Assembly: GCA_947463445.1 (NCBI GenBank)
Contig: CANHRS010000003.1
Span: 1 to 64,000, forward strand
Reading direction: 5' to 3'
Source of the DNA: Flavobacteriia bacterium
GTDB lineage: Bacteria > Bacteroidota > Bacteroidia > Flavobacteriales_D > Crocinitomicaceae
Length of the DNA stretch: 64,000 nt
The notes beneath the pieces are model-generated. The model did no database searches. It was given only the letters and a program-made list of their open reading frames with translations, and was not told the DNA's origin. Numbering within the stretch: the first letter of the stretch is position 1; each line of letters starts with the position of its first letter. Position numbers and translations under genes: made by a program. This document shows, piece after piece, positions 53,030-63,600 of this stretch.

Positions 53030-53818
53030 TTACAACGATTTCGTTCTACCGCCATCTACTGGAACGTTAATTCCATTAATATAACTTGCTGCTGGAGATG
53101 CTAAAAATGCAATCGCATTTGCCACTTCTTCTGGTTGAGCAATTCTACCCATTGGTGATTCTGCAGCCATTTCAGCAAAAATATCTTCTATCGTTTCATT
53201 CGTTTTTGCGGATTTTGCTTCCGCAATACCTTGCAAACGAATAGTATTTGTAGCACCTGGCAATACGTTGTTTACTGTAATATTAAATGGAGCTAACTCA
53301 GTAGCCAATGTTTTACTCCAACTTGCTACTGCTCCACGAATTGTGTTAGAAACACCTAAATTTGGTAATGGTTGTTTAACGCTTGTTGAAATTATGTTAA
53401 TTATTCGACCATATCCATTCTCTTTCATAATCGGATATAAAGCCTGTACCAAAATATGATTACAAATTAAATGTTGTGTGAACGTATCATAAAACTCATC
53501 GATTGCTGCCTCACGAATTGGTCCGCCTTTTGGTCCGCCTGTGTTGTTCACTAAAATATGGCAACTTACTCCGGATGCAATGTGTTTTTCAACAGCAGCT
53601 TTCAATTCAGTAGGTTTAGTAAAATCAGCAGAAATGTAACTGTGTTTTTGTCCTACTGGAGAAGGTAATTCTGCTAAAGTAGCTTTTAATTTATCTTCAT
53701 TTCGTGAAATTAATACAATAGTTGCTCCCAAAGAAGCCATTTCTAATGCACTAGCTTTTCCTATTCCTTGTGTACTTCCGCACACAAATGCAGTTTTATT
53801 TTCTAAATTTAAATTCAT
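53030..53818 (-). CDS. SDR family protein lacking the usual Tyr-Lys pair
   Basis: This is a 262-residue short-chain dehydrogenase/reductase fold. The cofactor loop is AFVCGSTQGIGKASAL and NNTGGPKGGP follows. The active-site Ser is in INIISTSVKQ, but the usual Y-x3-K reads LGVSNTIRGAVASW, with neither Tyr nor Lys in place. This divergent 'SN-(T/A)-(I/L)-R' type is known among bacterial SDRs, so it may be a real subfamily rather than damage. The ending PVDGGRTKSL is typical. The substrate is unknown. Confidence 0.88.
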   Translation of the reverse strand: MNLNLENKTAFVCGSTQGIGKASALEMASLGATIVLISRNEDKLKATLAELPSPVGQKHSYISADFTKPTELKAAVEKHIASGVSCHILVNNTGGPKGGPIREAAIDEFYDTFTQHLICNHILVQALYPIMKENGYGRIINIISTSVKQPLPNLGVSNTIRGAVASWSKTLATELAPFNITVNNVLPGATNTIRLQGIAEAKSAKTNETIEDIFAEMAAESPMGRIAQPEEVANAIAFLASPAASYINGINVPVDGGRTKSL

Positions 53819-53881
53819 TTGTTTTGATTTTATTGGAACAAAGATACCAAATGAATATTGGAAAAGGGAAATCTAGGTTTG

Positions 53882-54493
53882 CTATCTATAAAAATTCATT
53901 TCATCCACATATTTTCTAACTTCCTCTGTCAATAAATAGTGAACTTCTTGCTTATTTTTAATTGCATGACGAATATACGTAGAAGAAATTTTCAGCATTG
54001 GCGCTTCATAGCAAAAATGGGCATTCGGGAAATCCTTTAATAAAGTAGAATGGTCATTCTGGAAATCATTTTGTTCCATTTCCTGAACAGTAAGTACCCG
54101 TGGATATATAAACATCGGATAATTGTTGCGGATTAGGTCATAGTTTTTCCACTTTGTAAATCCGCGTAAATTATCTTCTCCAAGTATTAATGCAAATGAA
54201 TGTTTGGGGTGTTTTTCTTTTAGAAACGCTAAGGTATCTATCGTATAATTAGGCTTTGACATTTTAAATTCAATGTCACAAGCTTTGAGTTTATCGTTGG
54301 TTTCAATCGCGAGTTCTACCAAAGCCAAACGATGGTGATCTGCTAATAGAGTTGCTTTTTGCTTTAAGGGATTTTGCGGCGTAACAACCAACCAAACCTG
54401 ATCTAATTCTGGTAAATTAGCAAAATAATTAGCGATCACTAAATGACCTACATGAATCGGATTAAACGTACCAAAAAATAATCCTACGCGCAT
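53882..54493 (-). CDS. nadD: Nicotinate-nucleotide adenylyltransferase
   Basis: NadD makes deamido-NAD from nicotinate mononucleotide and ATP. It has 203 residues. Motifs: VGLFFGTFNPIHVGHLVIAN (GxFxPxHxGH) and ISSTYIRHAI (S-T-x2-R) near the end; WLVVTPQNPLKQK is also typical. It is the last gene of the yicC-gmk-nadD unit, with 1-nt and 3-nt gaps. Confidence 0.95.
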   Translation of the reverse strand: MRVGLFFGTFNPIHVGHLVIANYFANLPELDQVWLVVTPQNPLKQKATLLADHHRLALVELAIETNDKLKACDIEFKMSKPNYTIDTLAFLKEKHPKHSFALILGEDNLRGFTKWKNYDLIRNNYPMFIYPRVLTVQEMEQNDFQNDHSTLLKDFPNAHFCYEAPMLKISSTYIRHAIKNKQEVHYLLTEEVRKYVDEMNFYR

Positions 54494-54494
54494 T

Positions 54495-55076
54495 TTATCT
54501 GTTTAAAAAATTTGTGACAATTGTTTCTGCTTTCGTGCAGGCATTTTCTAAATTATCGTTTTCTAAAATCACATCAAATTTATATGCTAATGCTAATTCT
54601 TCTTCAGCACGCGCCATACGCATTTGTATTTTTTCTTCCGTTTCCGTACTTCTTGCGCGTAAACGTCGCTCTAACTCTCCAATAGAAGGTGCTTGCACAA
54701 AAATGGAAAGTGCTTGATCCCCCAACTTACTTTTTATATTTATTCCTCCCAAGACATCTACATCAAAGACAACTACTTTTCCCTCACTCCATAATTTTTC
54801 AACTACTTCGTGTAACGTTCCATAATAATTATTTGCATATACTTCTTCCCATTCCAAAAATGCATCCGCTTCGATTTTTTGCTTAAAGCCTTCCACGCCT
54901 AAAAAATGGTAATCATTACCATCCACTTCTCCTGGTCGAGGGTCTCTACTACATGCAGAAATGGAAAAAACTAAATTTGGAAAACGTTCCAATAAATAAC
55001 GAACAATTGTAGTCTTCCCCGCACCTGATGGAGCTGAAAATAAGATACTTTTACCAGTAATTTTTGGTGTACTCAT
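54495..55076 (-). CDS. gmk: Guanylate kinase
   Basis: This enzyme phosphorylates GMP to GDP. It has 193 residues. The P-loop is FSAPSGAGKTTIVRYLL, and the GMP-binding part is SACSRDPRPGEVDGNDYHF. Lid and C-terminal parts are present. It sits between yicC and nadD; yicC-gmk is a widespread pairing. Confidence 0.96.
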   Translation of the reverse strand: MSTPKITGKSILFSAPSGAGKTTIVRYLLERFPNLVFSISACSRDPRPGEVDGNDYHFLGVEGFKQKIEADAFLEWEEVYANNYYGTLHEVVEKLWSEGKVVVFDVDVLGGINIKSKLGDQALSIFVQAPSIGELERRLRARSTETEEKIQMRMARAEEELALAYKFDVILENDNLENACTKAETIVTNFLNR

Positions 55077-55079
55077 AAT

Positions 55080-55952
55080 TTATAATGTATTCAATACTTG
55101 TTCTTTAATCTTCTCTAAAGCATCTTTCATATCTACTACTATTTTTTGTAATTCGACATGGTAACTTTTACTGCCTAAGGTATTTATTTCACGACCTAAC
55201 TCTTGTGTAATAAATCCTAATTTTTTTCCTGCTGCAGGAAGTACCATTGTTTCCAAAAAATAATCTAAATGATTCGCTAAACGCATTTTTTCTTCGGAAA
55301 CATCTAATTTTTCAATGTAGAAAATCAACTCTTGTTGAAAACGATTTTCATCAAAACCAACGACAGAACCTGCTTCTTCTAATCCTTTTCGCATCCGTTC
55401 TTTAATGATATCGATGCGCACAGATTCGTAGGAATCTACTTGTTTCAACAAACTTCTAATTTCTTCAATACGCTCTGTAAATTCTTTCTCTAAAGCTTGT
55501 CCTTCCTGACGACGAAACGTATTCAAATTCAAACATGCATCCGCAACAATGGTATGCACGAGAGCAAATTCCTCGTCACTAACAGTAGTATCTTTTGTTT
55601 GGGTGTAAATTTCAGGCATACGTAAAACCATGGCTAAATAATCCGAACTAGACTCTCCGATTAACGCATTTGTTTCTTTTAAATCTTTGTAATATTCCTG
55701 TGCGAGCACTTTGTTTATTTCCACCGATTTTGAAACACCAATACTTTCGATTTGAATGTTTAGTTCTACCTTTCCCCTATCTAAGGCATTGGTCACATAT
55801 TGACGGATTTCTAATTCTTTTTCACGATATGGACTTGCAATACGGGTGTACAAATCCATACTTTTACTATTCAACGATCTAATCTCTACGCTGATTTTTT
55901 TATCTTCAAAGGAGCCGGAAGCTTTTCCATATCCTGTCATTGAATGTAACAT
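55080..55952 (-). CDS. YicC/YloC family endoribonuclease
   Basis: This is a 290-residue protein: the N-terminal YicC-like domain begins LHSMTGYGKASGSFEDKKISVEIRSLNSK, the family signature, and the C-terminal DUF1732 domain ends with LGREINTLGSKS. Family members from E. coli and B. subtilis cleave RNA and act in small-RNA decay. It heads the yicC-gmk-nadD operon. Confidence 0.94.
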   Translation of the reverse strand: MLHSMTGYGKASGSFEDKKISVEIRSLNSKSMDLYTRIASPYREKELEIRQYVTNALDRGKVELNIQIESIGVSKSVEINKVLAQEYYKDLKETNALIGESSSDYLAMVLRMPEIYTQTKDTTVSDEEFALVHTIVADACLNLNTFRRQEGQALEKEFTERIEEIRSLLKQVDSYESVRIDIIKERMRKGLEEAGSVVGFDENRFQQELIFYIEKLDVSEEKMRLANHLDYFLETMVLPAAGKKLGFITQELGREINTLGSKSYHVELQKIVVDMKDALEKIKEQVLNTL

Positions 55953-56103
55953 ATTTGCTCTATTTTTAAAGTAAAATTACCACAAAGAATAACTTTTTGA
56001 ACGCATCGACAAAACTATTTTTTAGGATAGTTGTTTTTGACATGTTCGACTTCCTACATATTTCGTAATTTAGTGGCATAATCTTAATTTTTAATAGCCA
56101 GAA

Positions 56104-57054
56104 ATGAAAGTTATAGATCACTTAAACGAAGCAAAATCAACCCTATTTTCATTTGAAATTTTACCTCCTTTAAAAGGAAAAAGTATTCAATCTATCTTTG
56201 ATGGTATCGATCCTTTAATGGAATTCAAGCCAAAATATATTAACGTAACCTACCACCGCGAGGAATATATTTTTAAAGAACGTGATAATGGTCTACTTGA
56301 AAAAATAGCCATTCGTAAACGTCCAGGTACCGTAGGTATTTGTGCTGCTATTATGAATAAATACCAAGTGGATGCAGTTCCTCACTTAATTTGTGGAGGA
56401 TTTAGTAAAGAAGAAACGGAGAATGCTTTAATTGATCTACAGTTTTTAGGCATCGATAATGTACTTGCTTTACGTGGTGATTCCATCAAAACAGAAAGCG
56501 CATTTAGACCTCATCCAGAAGGCCACTCATACGCCGTTGATTTGATCAAACAGGTAGTAGAAATGAATTCTGGAAAATATATCACCGAAGATTTCCAATT
56601 AGAACCAACTAACTATTGTATTGGTACTGCTGGATATCCAGAAAAGCATTTTGAAGCAATGAACTTAAGTACAGACTTACAGTATTTAAAAGCAAAAGTA
56701 GATGCAGGTGCTGAATATATCGTCACACAAATGTTTTTTGACAACCAAAAATTCTTTGACTTTGTAGATGCTTGTCGTGCGATTGGTATTACAATTCCTA
56801 TTATTCCTGGAATTAAACCGATAAAAACATTAAATCATACTACTTTCCTTCCTAAATTATTTCATATTGACTATCCAGAAGCATTGGCGAAAGAATTGTT
56901 AAAATGTAAAAATAACGAAGCGGTGAAGCATTTGGGTATTGAATGGGGAATCCAACAATCGAAAGAATTAAAGGCACAAAATGTACCTGGTATTCACTAT
57001 TATACCATGTCTAATTCAGATGAAGTGAAAGCAATTGCTTCTCAAGTTTTTTAA
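56104..57054 (+). CDS. metF: Methylenetetrahydrofolate reductase
   Basis: MetF reduces 5,10-methylene-THF to 5-methyl-THF for methionine synthesis. It has 316 residues. The TIM-barrel enzyme shows FSFEILPPLKGKS at the N-terminus, NVTYHREEYIFKE, VLALRGDSIKTE, IGTAGYPEKHFEA, QMFFDNQKFFDFVDACRA and PGIKPIKTLN. FAD binds in the barrel (family knowledge). A small secreted-protein gene follows after 8 nt. No metH is in view. Confidence 0.96.
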   Translation: MKVIDHLNEAKSTLFSFEILPPLKGKSIQSIFDGIDPLMEFKPKYINVTYHREEYIFKERDNGLLEKIAIRKRPGTVGICAAIMNKYQVDAVPHLICGGFSKEETENALIDLQFLGIDNVLALRGDSIKTESAFRPHPEGHSYAVDLIKQVVEMNSGKYITEDFQLEPTNYCIGTAGYPEKHFEAMNLSTDLQYLKAKVDAGAEYIVTQMFFDNQKFFDFVDACRAIGITIPIIPGIKPIKTLNHTTFLPKLFHIDYPEALAKELLKCKNNEAVKHLGIEWGIQQSKELKAQNVPGIHYYTMSNSDEVKAIASQVF

Positions 57055-57062
57055 TTTTTATT

Positions 57063-57602
57063 ATGCGTAACTATTTCCTATTGTGCTTATTAATTTTTGT
57101 TGGTAGCATTTCTTTTTCTCAAAACAAGCACATACAGCTTACCAATGGATTAATTGTAGCTCAATTAGATAGACCAGAAGAAAAGTTTACTTTAGAAATA
57201 AATTTAGCAGAATTATTTGCGAATGAGGGTGTTCAAGTTATTCCATCTTTAAACATTCTAAAACAAGGTGAAATCGCTTCCGTGTTAGCTTCTGACTCAA
57301 TTAATCTATTATTACAATCTAAAAATGTAGATACATACATTTTAGTTTCTATCCGTGGATTTGATAAAAACTTTAAACCATCCACTCATTTTGAAAGTTT
57401 AGCAAACGAGTTAGCATCAAGCCACCTTTTCCCATTATTTCGCGACGAAATTATGTCTATTACTTTTGAATTCACATTTTACCGAAACGGACAAGTAATT
57501 GCCAATGAATTGCTTCGTTTAAAAAATGTAGATTCCAAAGATAAGGTCATGAAAAAATTGCGCAAGAAATTACCGAAGTTGATTTCCAATTGGAAGGTGT
57601 AA
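57063..57602 (+). CDS. Hypothetical secreted protein
   Basis: This is a 179-residue protein with a signal peptide (RNYFLLCLLIFVGSISFSQ) and a mature part of mixed alpha/beta type, ending in a basic helix (KVMKKLRKKLPKLISNW). I do not recognise the family. It follows metF closely but has no evident link to folate. It is closed by the second 48-nt palindrome. Confidence 0.75.
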   Translation: MRNYFLLCLLIFVGSISFSQNKHIQLTNGLIVAQLDRPEEKFTLEINLAELFANEGVQVIPSLNILKQGEIASVLASDSINLLLQSKNVDTYILVSIRGFDKNFKPSTHFESLANELASSHLFPLFRDEIMSITFEFTFYRNGQVIANELLRLKNVDSKDKVMKKLRKKLPKLISNWKV

Positions 57603-57650
57603 TTTTAATACTGTAGGGATATGGCATGCTATATCCCTACAGTATTAAAA
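57603..57650. terminator. 48-nt palindrome, bidirectional terminator-like (copy 2)
   Basis: TTTTAATACTGTAGGGATAT pairs with ATATCCCTACAGTATTAAAA, a 20-bp perfect arm around GGCATGCT. It lies between convergent genes, 2 nt before the sprA stop. Confidence 0.9.
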
Positions 57651-57651
57651 T

Positions 57652-60600
57652 CTATATACCCGCTAAATTCAATCTCAATTTCAATCCAGCACTTGTATTA
57701 GAAGTAGGATAAGAGGTTGCTACTTTCGGTCTATTGATTACCTGATCATAATACATCATCAATGTTAAATTAGGTCCTAGATTATAATCCATAGAAGACT
57801 TAATGGATATAACCATTTGACCTGCTGTAGCCTGATTTGTATTTTCTACAATCTTACGGATAACTGTGAAATTATCTCTAAACGAAAAGTCGAAACGTAT
57901 ATTTAAATCGTTTTCAGGTATTTTACCTTGAATTTTAAATGGGAACTTTACTTTCGAGAATTTTACTCCAGAACCAAAAACCCATTCTTTAGACAGAATT
58001 TCGGTTACTTGTTGATTGCTTAAAGCTAAAGATGCATTACGATCCTTTTTATATTCTACTTTCGTTATCAAACCTTGGCCTAAGAAATTCCAAGTAGCAT
58101 CAAAACCAAATAATGGAGAAAAACGTTCAGTCAACGCAACATTTTGAATTTGGCGTTCTGAAATAAAATTCGTGTTTAAATCCAACGTGGAAGGATTACC
58201 AGACGCATCTAGCTCCGCTTTTAGGTTGGTTTGTATTCCAGAAATACTAACGCTAGAGGCATATGCGTGACGTAAAGTAATATTTTTAGTGCGTTTCTTA
58301 AAAAATTCCATTTTAGAAAACCCATTATAATTTATTGACCAATTAGGTAAAGGTAGTGCTGCTAATGGATTTATATTTCTAGTTGACATCTTGTTATTCG
58401 TATAAGAAGTCAAGAATGACCCAACTAAAACTTCTTGTTGCGTAGAACCATACCCTTTCGCATAACCATTTGTAACGACACTTGAATTTGGATTTTTATT
58501 TCCTAATAACTGACTAACCTGCTCCCTATTATTACGCAATGCAGTAAAAGAAGAAGATTGATAATTATCCTCCGTTTTTATAAATGAAGACCGTAAAGCA
58601 ATTGTAGAATATGTCAAGGTACCAGTTTCTACCAAACTTTGATTCTGATAGCTTTGTGTAGAATCATTCCAACGAAAGAAATCACTAGAATTCATAGAAT
58701 AATTTCGATTAAAATTGAATTCAATAGACACATCTTTCAAAGGCTCAACTGTCATTCTTCCTGAGATATTTTGCGAATGCGTGAGCGTATGTTGTTTATT
58801 TAAGGCTTGATTTTTTACTAACCAACCATTATCCGCAGCAGTTCGAGCAAAATCATAGGCTGTTTTTTTACCATATATATCATAGGTTTGTTGACCAAAC
58901 AAGAAACCTGTCAGTGCGCTTGGAGGAGTAGCAGGCATTCCTAAATAGCGTGTCTCTAAATTATATCCTGGTAGCAATGTACCATCATTTAAGGCGTAAG
59001 TTCCAGAAATAGATCGTACACTCATCACCGCACGACCAATAGTAGCAACAACTGTATTTACGGGTTCTTTAGCACGCTTTTCCCGCTTAGCCTCTCTTTT
59101 TTCCTGTCTAACTAATTTCCGACGGATACGATCTTCTTTCCTTTTTTCCTTTCTAGTTAATTGATTATATGGTTTACCAAAAGATGTGACATTTGGATCA
59201 AATTTTGTTGGTTTTTTAGGCAATACATCTTGCTTAGACGATAATTGTGGGCGCGTATTCGTTTTACCACTTTCTATAATTTTCTTAAGATATGGTACTT
59301 TAGAATAAAAATTTGTCAAGTTTAAAGTAGAAGTTAAATTTACCACACGGCTATTTTGCACCGTATTTCCAAATTGACTTTGACCTAAAGGAGCACGCTG
59401 CCAATTAAAAGTACCGCTGTACTTTGTCGATGCGGTCACAAAATCTAATAAAGGAATTTTATCAAATGGTAGATTATAACTAAATGCATAATCATGGGTA
59501 TAATCCATTGTTTTTCCTAATGTATTCAACTGACGCTTTATCGTATCTAGAAAAATTTTATATCCTTCAGGATCCGCTTTTTTATCTACACGACCATTCG
59601 ATTCATCAAAAATAGCGCGATCAGATGCGTTAAAGGTAAACTTTAGATTTTTTGTGATATCATACCCTAAACTATACGAACGGTTCCACGTAAATGATTT
59701 AACATAAACAGGCGTAAACTCATACGTAGGTGCTAAGTTATTACGTACTTTGCGTTCATTATAATTTCGTAAAACATCATTATTCATCGAAATTGTTTTT
59801 GGTGTCAAGTATAAATTAGCATCTTTTAGGATATTCCACCATTTGGATTTCTGCATGAATTTTACCTTTTTAAATGGCTCGATAGGTTTTGCAGTAAAAC
59901 TATAACTATACGTCAATGCACTTTTCCAACTTCTTGTTCGATCATAATCTATATTAAAATCCCGTTTGTATGTTTCATTATATCCATAAGTAGTAGAAAA
60001 ATTGGATATATTCCAAAAATGAGGTTTCGCATCAGGATTAGCCTCTTTACGAACATTGGTGAAATTATACGATCTTCTTTCTGTAAAATCCTGCCCAGAT
60101 TTAGCACGTTCATTTTTTTCTACTAGAGGATAATCATTCAATTTGATATCTGGATTAAAAGGATCATATTCAGGATTAATTATACCTAAATTATACCCAT
60201 AAAAAAACGGTAAAGAAATTTTTAGCTTACTGCCTAAAAATTGACCCAATTGCATGGTAGTATTAAAATCAAAACCTATTTGTTCGTTCCTTTGTCTCTC
60301 TTGAACTCGACTTTCTATAGACCCCCAATTTAGGCCAGAATAATTTCCAGAAACAGATACGTTTGCAAAATCAGCTGCTTGAACTTGCATTCTACCTACA
60401 GCAGCTGAACCTCCATTACTCTGGAAGTCGGTTAAGCGTAACTCATTTATCCAAATATTACCACATTTAGACAAACCATCATCGTTCCATAATTTATTAT
60501 TCTCTATTGCTGGATTTCGAACTCCAATCATTATTGTTTTAATGCCTTGTAAATTGGGACTCCCTTTTACCTTAAGATAACGCTTAGGGTTAGCTGGATC

Positions 60601-63600
60601 TACCATCACATATTCAGTTGTATTAGTAGTAGTTGAATTAGGATTTTCTGTTACGCTATTTCGTTTTTTCTTAACTAGTAGTAAATTGTCAAAATCAATT
60701 TCCAAATTATTAACATCTGGCCAAATTTCATCCGGTGTAGATACTGGAGAACCCTTCAATGCTGTCTCATTCCAATCAGTCGTTGCCAATGGCATTTCAT
60801 ACTCATAATAATTATCGGTAAAATCAGAGCCTAAACGCACAAATAAAGTAAGATCATTCGATTTTAACGGACTAGATTTAGTTATTTCTTCCGCATGCAC
60901 AAACATTTTTAATTTCTTGTAGGTACGCACATCAAATTGGACATTTTTATATGCAGCTCTAGCGGAACCATCTTTTAAATTACATACCTCAAAAGAAAGA
61001 GATTGTTCATTCATTTGACGTTGTTGTACTTGGGAAGGATCAATCTCACGTAATATTCCTGGAGGTAAGACATAATTTACAGGAGTTCTAGCTGCATTTT
61101 CTTCGAAGTTTACTGCAGAAATATTAAATGTTGTCAAATTAGGATCTGTTTGAAATGTTTCACCTGGTAAATTTAAATCGCCTAAATATTTTCTCCATTC
61201 CCCACGAATAAATTCTAATCGTGCAAATCGAACAACCACTTCTTCATTAAAATCTTTCAAAAACATACGCATAAAACGTATGGAACGGAAATCAGAAATA
61301 CCATTGATAATTTTTTGTGGTTCACGAACAGGTACCTTAAATTGTATCCATTTTTCCACCTTATTACCTACTGGTACATCTACAATATTGGTAATGTAAT
61401 TTTTACCAACTTCTAAATCTTTGGAACGTAAACTCACTTTATATTGATAATAACTCTCGGATTCTGATAGGTTATTGTCTTGATTTAAATCCTCTACATC
61501 TGGCAAATTAGTAGCTTGGGTAGTATAACCAGCAGCATTTATTTTGGCTGACATTTCCAACGAAGGTGAATTTCCTTGGTGTCTATTAAAACGTTTATAA
61601 CGCGTTAATATATCTGCCTTTTCACTATCATACCCATCACTTCTATAATACGTATAATCATCATTTGATGGATCTGATAATATCTTGTCTTTCACTTCAG
61701 GTGCTAAAATTGGATTATTTTGAACCCATTTTACATAGGATGCATAATTCGTTTTTTCAGCATCGTTATTCCAACCATCTAACCCAATATCTTGATACTC
61801 CAAACTTGTTGGATTTGGATCAAATGCATTAATAACCACATTTTGTGTGGAAACACGCGCCCACTGCGTAATATCTATATTATCTGTTGTAGTAGTTGTG
61901 GCTGTAGGTAATCCATTTTCAAACGCTTTTCGAGAATCTGGTAATACATCTTCGGAAATATTTCCTAAATTAAAATATAAATCTCCCCCCGAATGTAGAG
62001 AATTAGGATCTGCTTTTTCAGCATCTTCATTAAATGGATTTAAAATCCAAAATTGGATAAATTCAATGTTTGATAACTCAAAATCATTAGTACTTAAAGA
62101 GCGCATAATTCCCCCCCATTTGGATGCAGGATTTTGAAATTTTCCTAGTTTATCCAACATAGAGGTTGTATCATAATTATACATACCGCGTTCTTTCGGA
62201 TAATAAGCTAAATCTAATACTGGAATATTTTGGAAAGTACCCGTTTGTTGTTGTAAGTTCGGAAACAACTCTTTCTGATACACAACACGCATCCTACTAT
62301 CTGATAACATTTGTGGATTATCAATTATGTGTTTAGGAGTTGTGTTACCTGCTTGATAAAACATCGGATCAATTAAATACCAAGCAATATTTGCACGTTT
62401 AAAACCAGCACTTAAATCTTTATTTTCGGCTTCTGGGAATAAATCAGGTTGATTCTGTGGTATAGAAGCCAATTTCCAAGCTGTTTGTGTACGTAAATCA
62501 ATCGTACTTTGACTCCCTTCAAAATCATCCACATAGGAAATACCTGTTGCAGAAATTGCTTTTGGTGTACCTGGAATTAAATGTGCCACTTCTCCAGTAA
62601 AGGAGATAGAAGATTTAGCTCTGGTAGATAATAATGGCAATAAATCTACAGCTTTTGTTAGAAATGGTAGATCGTGTTTAAATGCAATATCAAAACCAAT
62701 CATATTATTTTTAAATGGTTCAGAACCAATATCTACTTTTTGCGTTATTGGACGTTCTGTCATACGCATCCAGGTTGCTCCAATATTAAAATCTTTATTA
62801 AAACGATAATTTAAATGGGTCCCGAGCATGGATCGCGCCTGAAAGCCAAACACAGAATTACTTTCAACGGAAACTTTTATAGGTGTATTTGACTCTAATA
62901 CCCCTGTATTTAGAATTTTAACACGACCTAAATTATAATCAACAGTATAATCAGTACCTTCTACTAATTTTATTCCACCCGCAGTTACCGAAACTGCTCC
63001 TTGTGGAACATTTAAAGCGTTTAACGGAATGTCTGAACTAACGGATGACTGATATTGACCTTTAAAAATAAACCTATTTTTTGCTGGAATTTGTTGAGCA
63101 GCAGTTTTAGTAGAATCATATAATTCAGTAAACGCAATTTTATCAACTGTAGTAATTGGAATACCTTTTGCAAGCATTTTTTGACGCAAGGTTTGACCAA
63201 AAGGTTCAATCGTAGTGAAATATACACGTCCATTTTTTGGATTTATAGTTCCGCCATTATCTGCCTTATTCCCATTGAAATTTACAGGTGAAAAATCAAA
63301 TAAACCATCCGAAAAAGGTTGATTATTGACATTCATTTTATCCATTCCCAATAAAGAAACCAACTGTTCTTTATCTAAACCATCATACGGGAAAAAATTT
63401 ACAGGTAAACTTGTTGCCGGATTGTTATATAATACATCCAAACGAAATCCATTTCTATCCAAAGAATAAGCACCTATCGAATAGACGTTTTTCATCATCA
63501 AATCCCAAATTTTATTCTTAGGATTAGTCAAGGTTGGCTTCAATAATTTTAAGAAAAGTGCACTTTTACCATCTACTCCATCCGTAGAAAATTGTCCTAC

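Noticed and set aside
61847-62137. Plus-strand 96-aa ORF inside sprA
   Set aside because: It is antisense to a long, well-supported coding frame, with no recognised domain or promoter.
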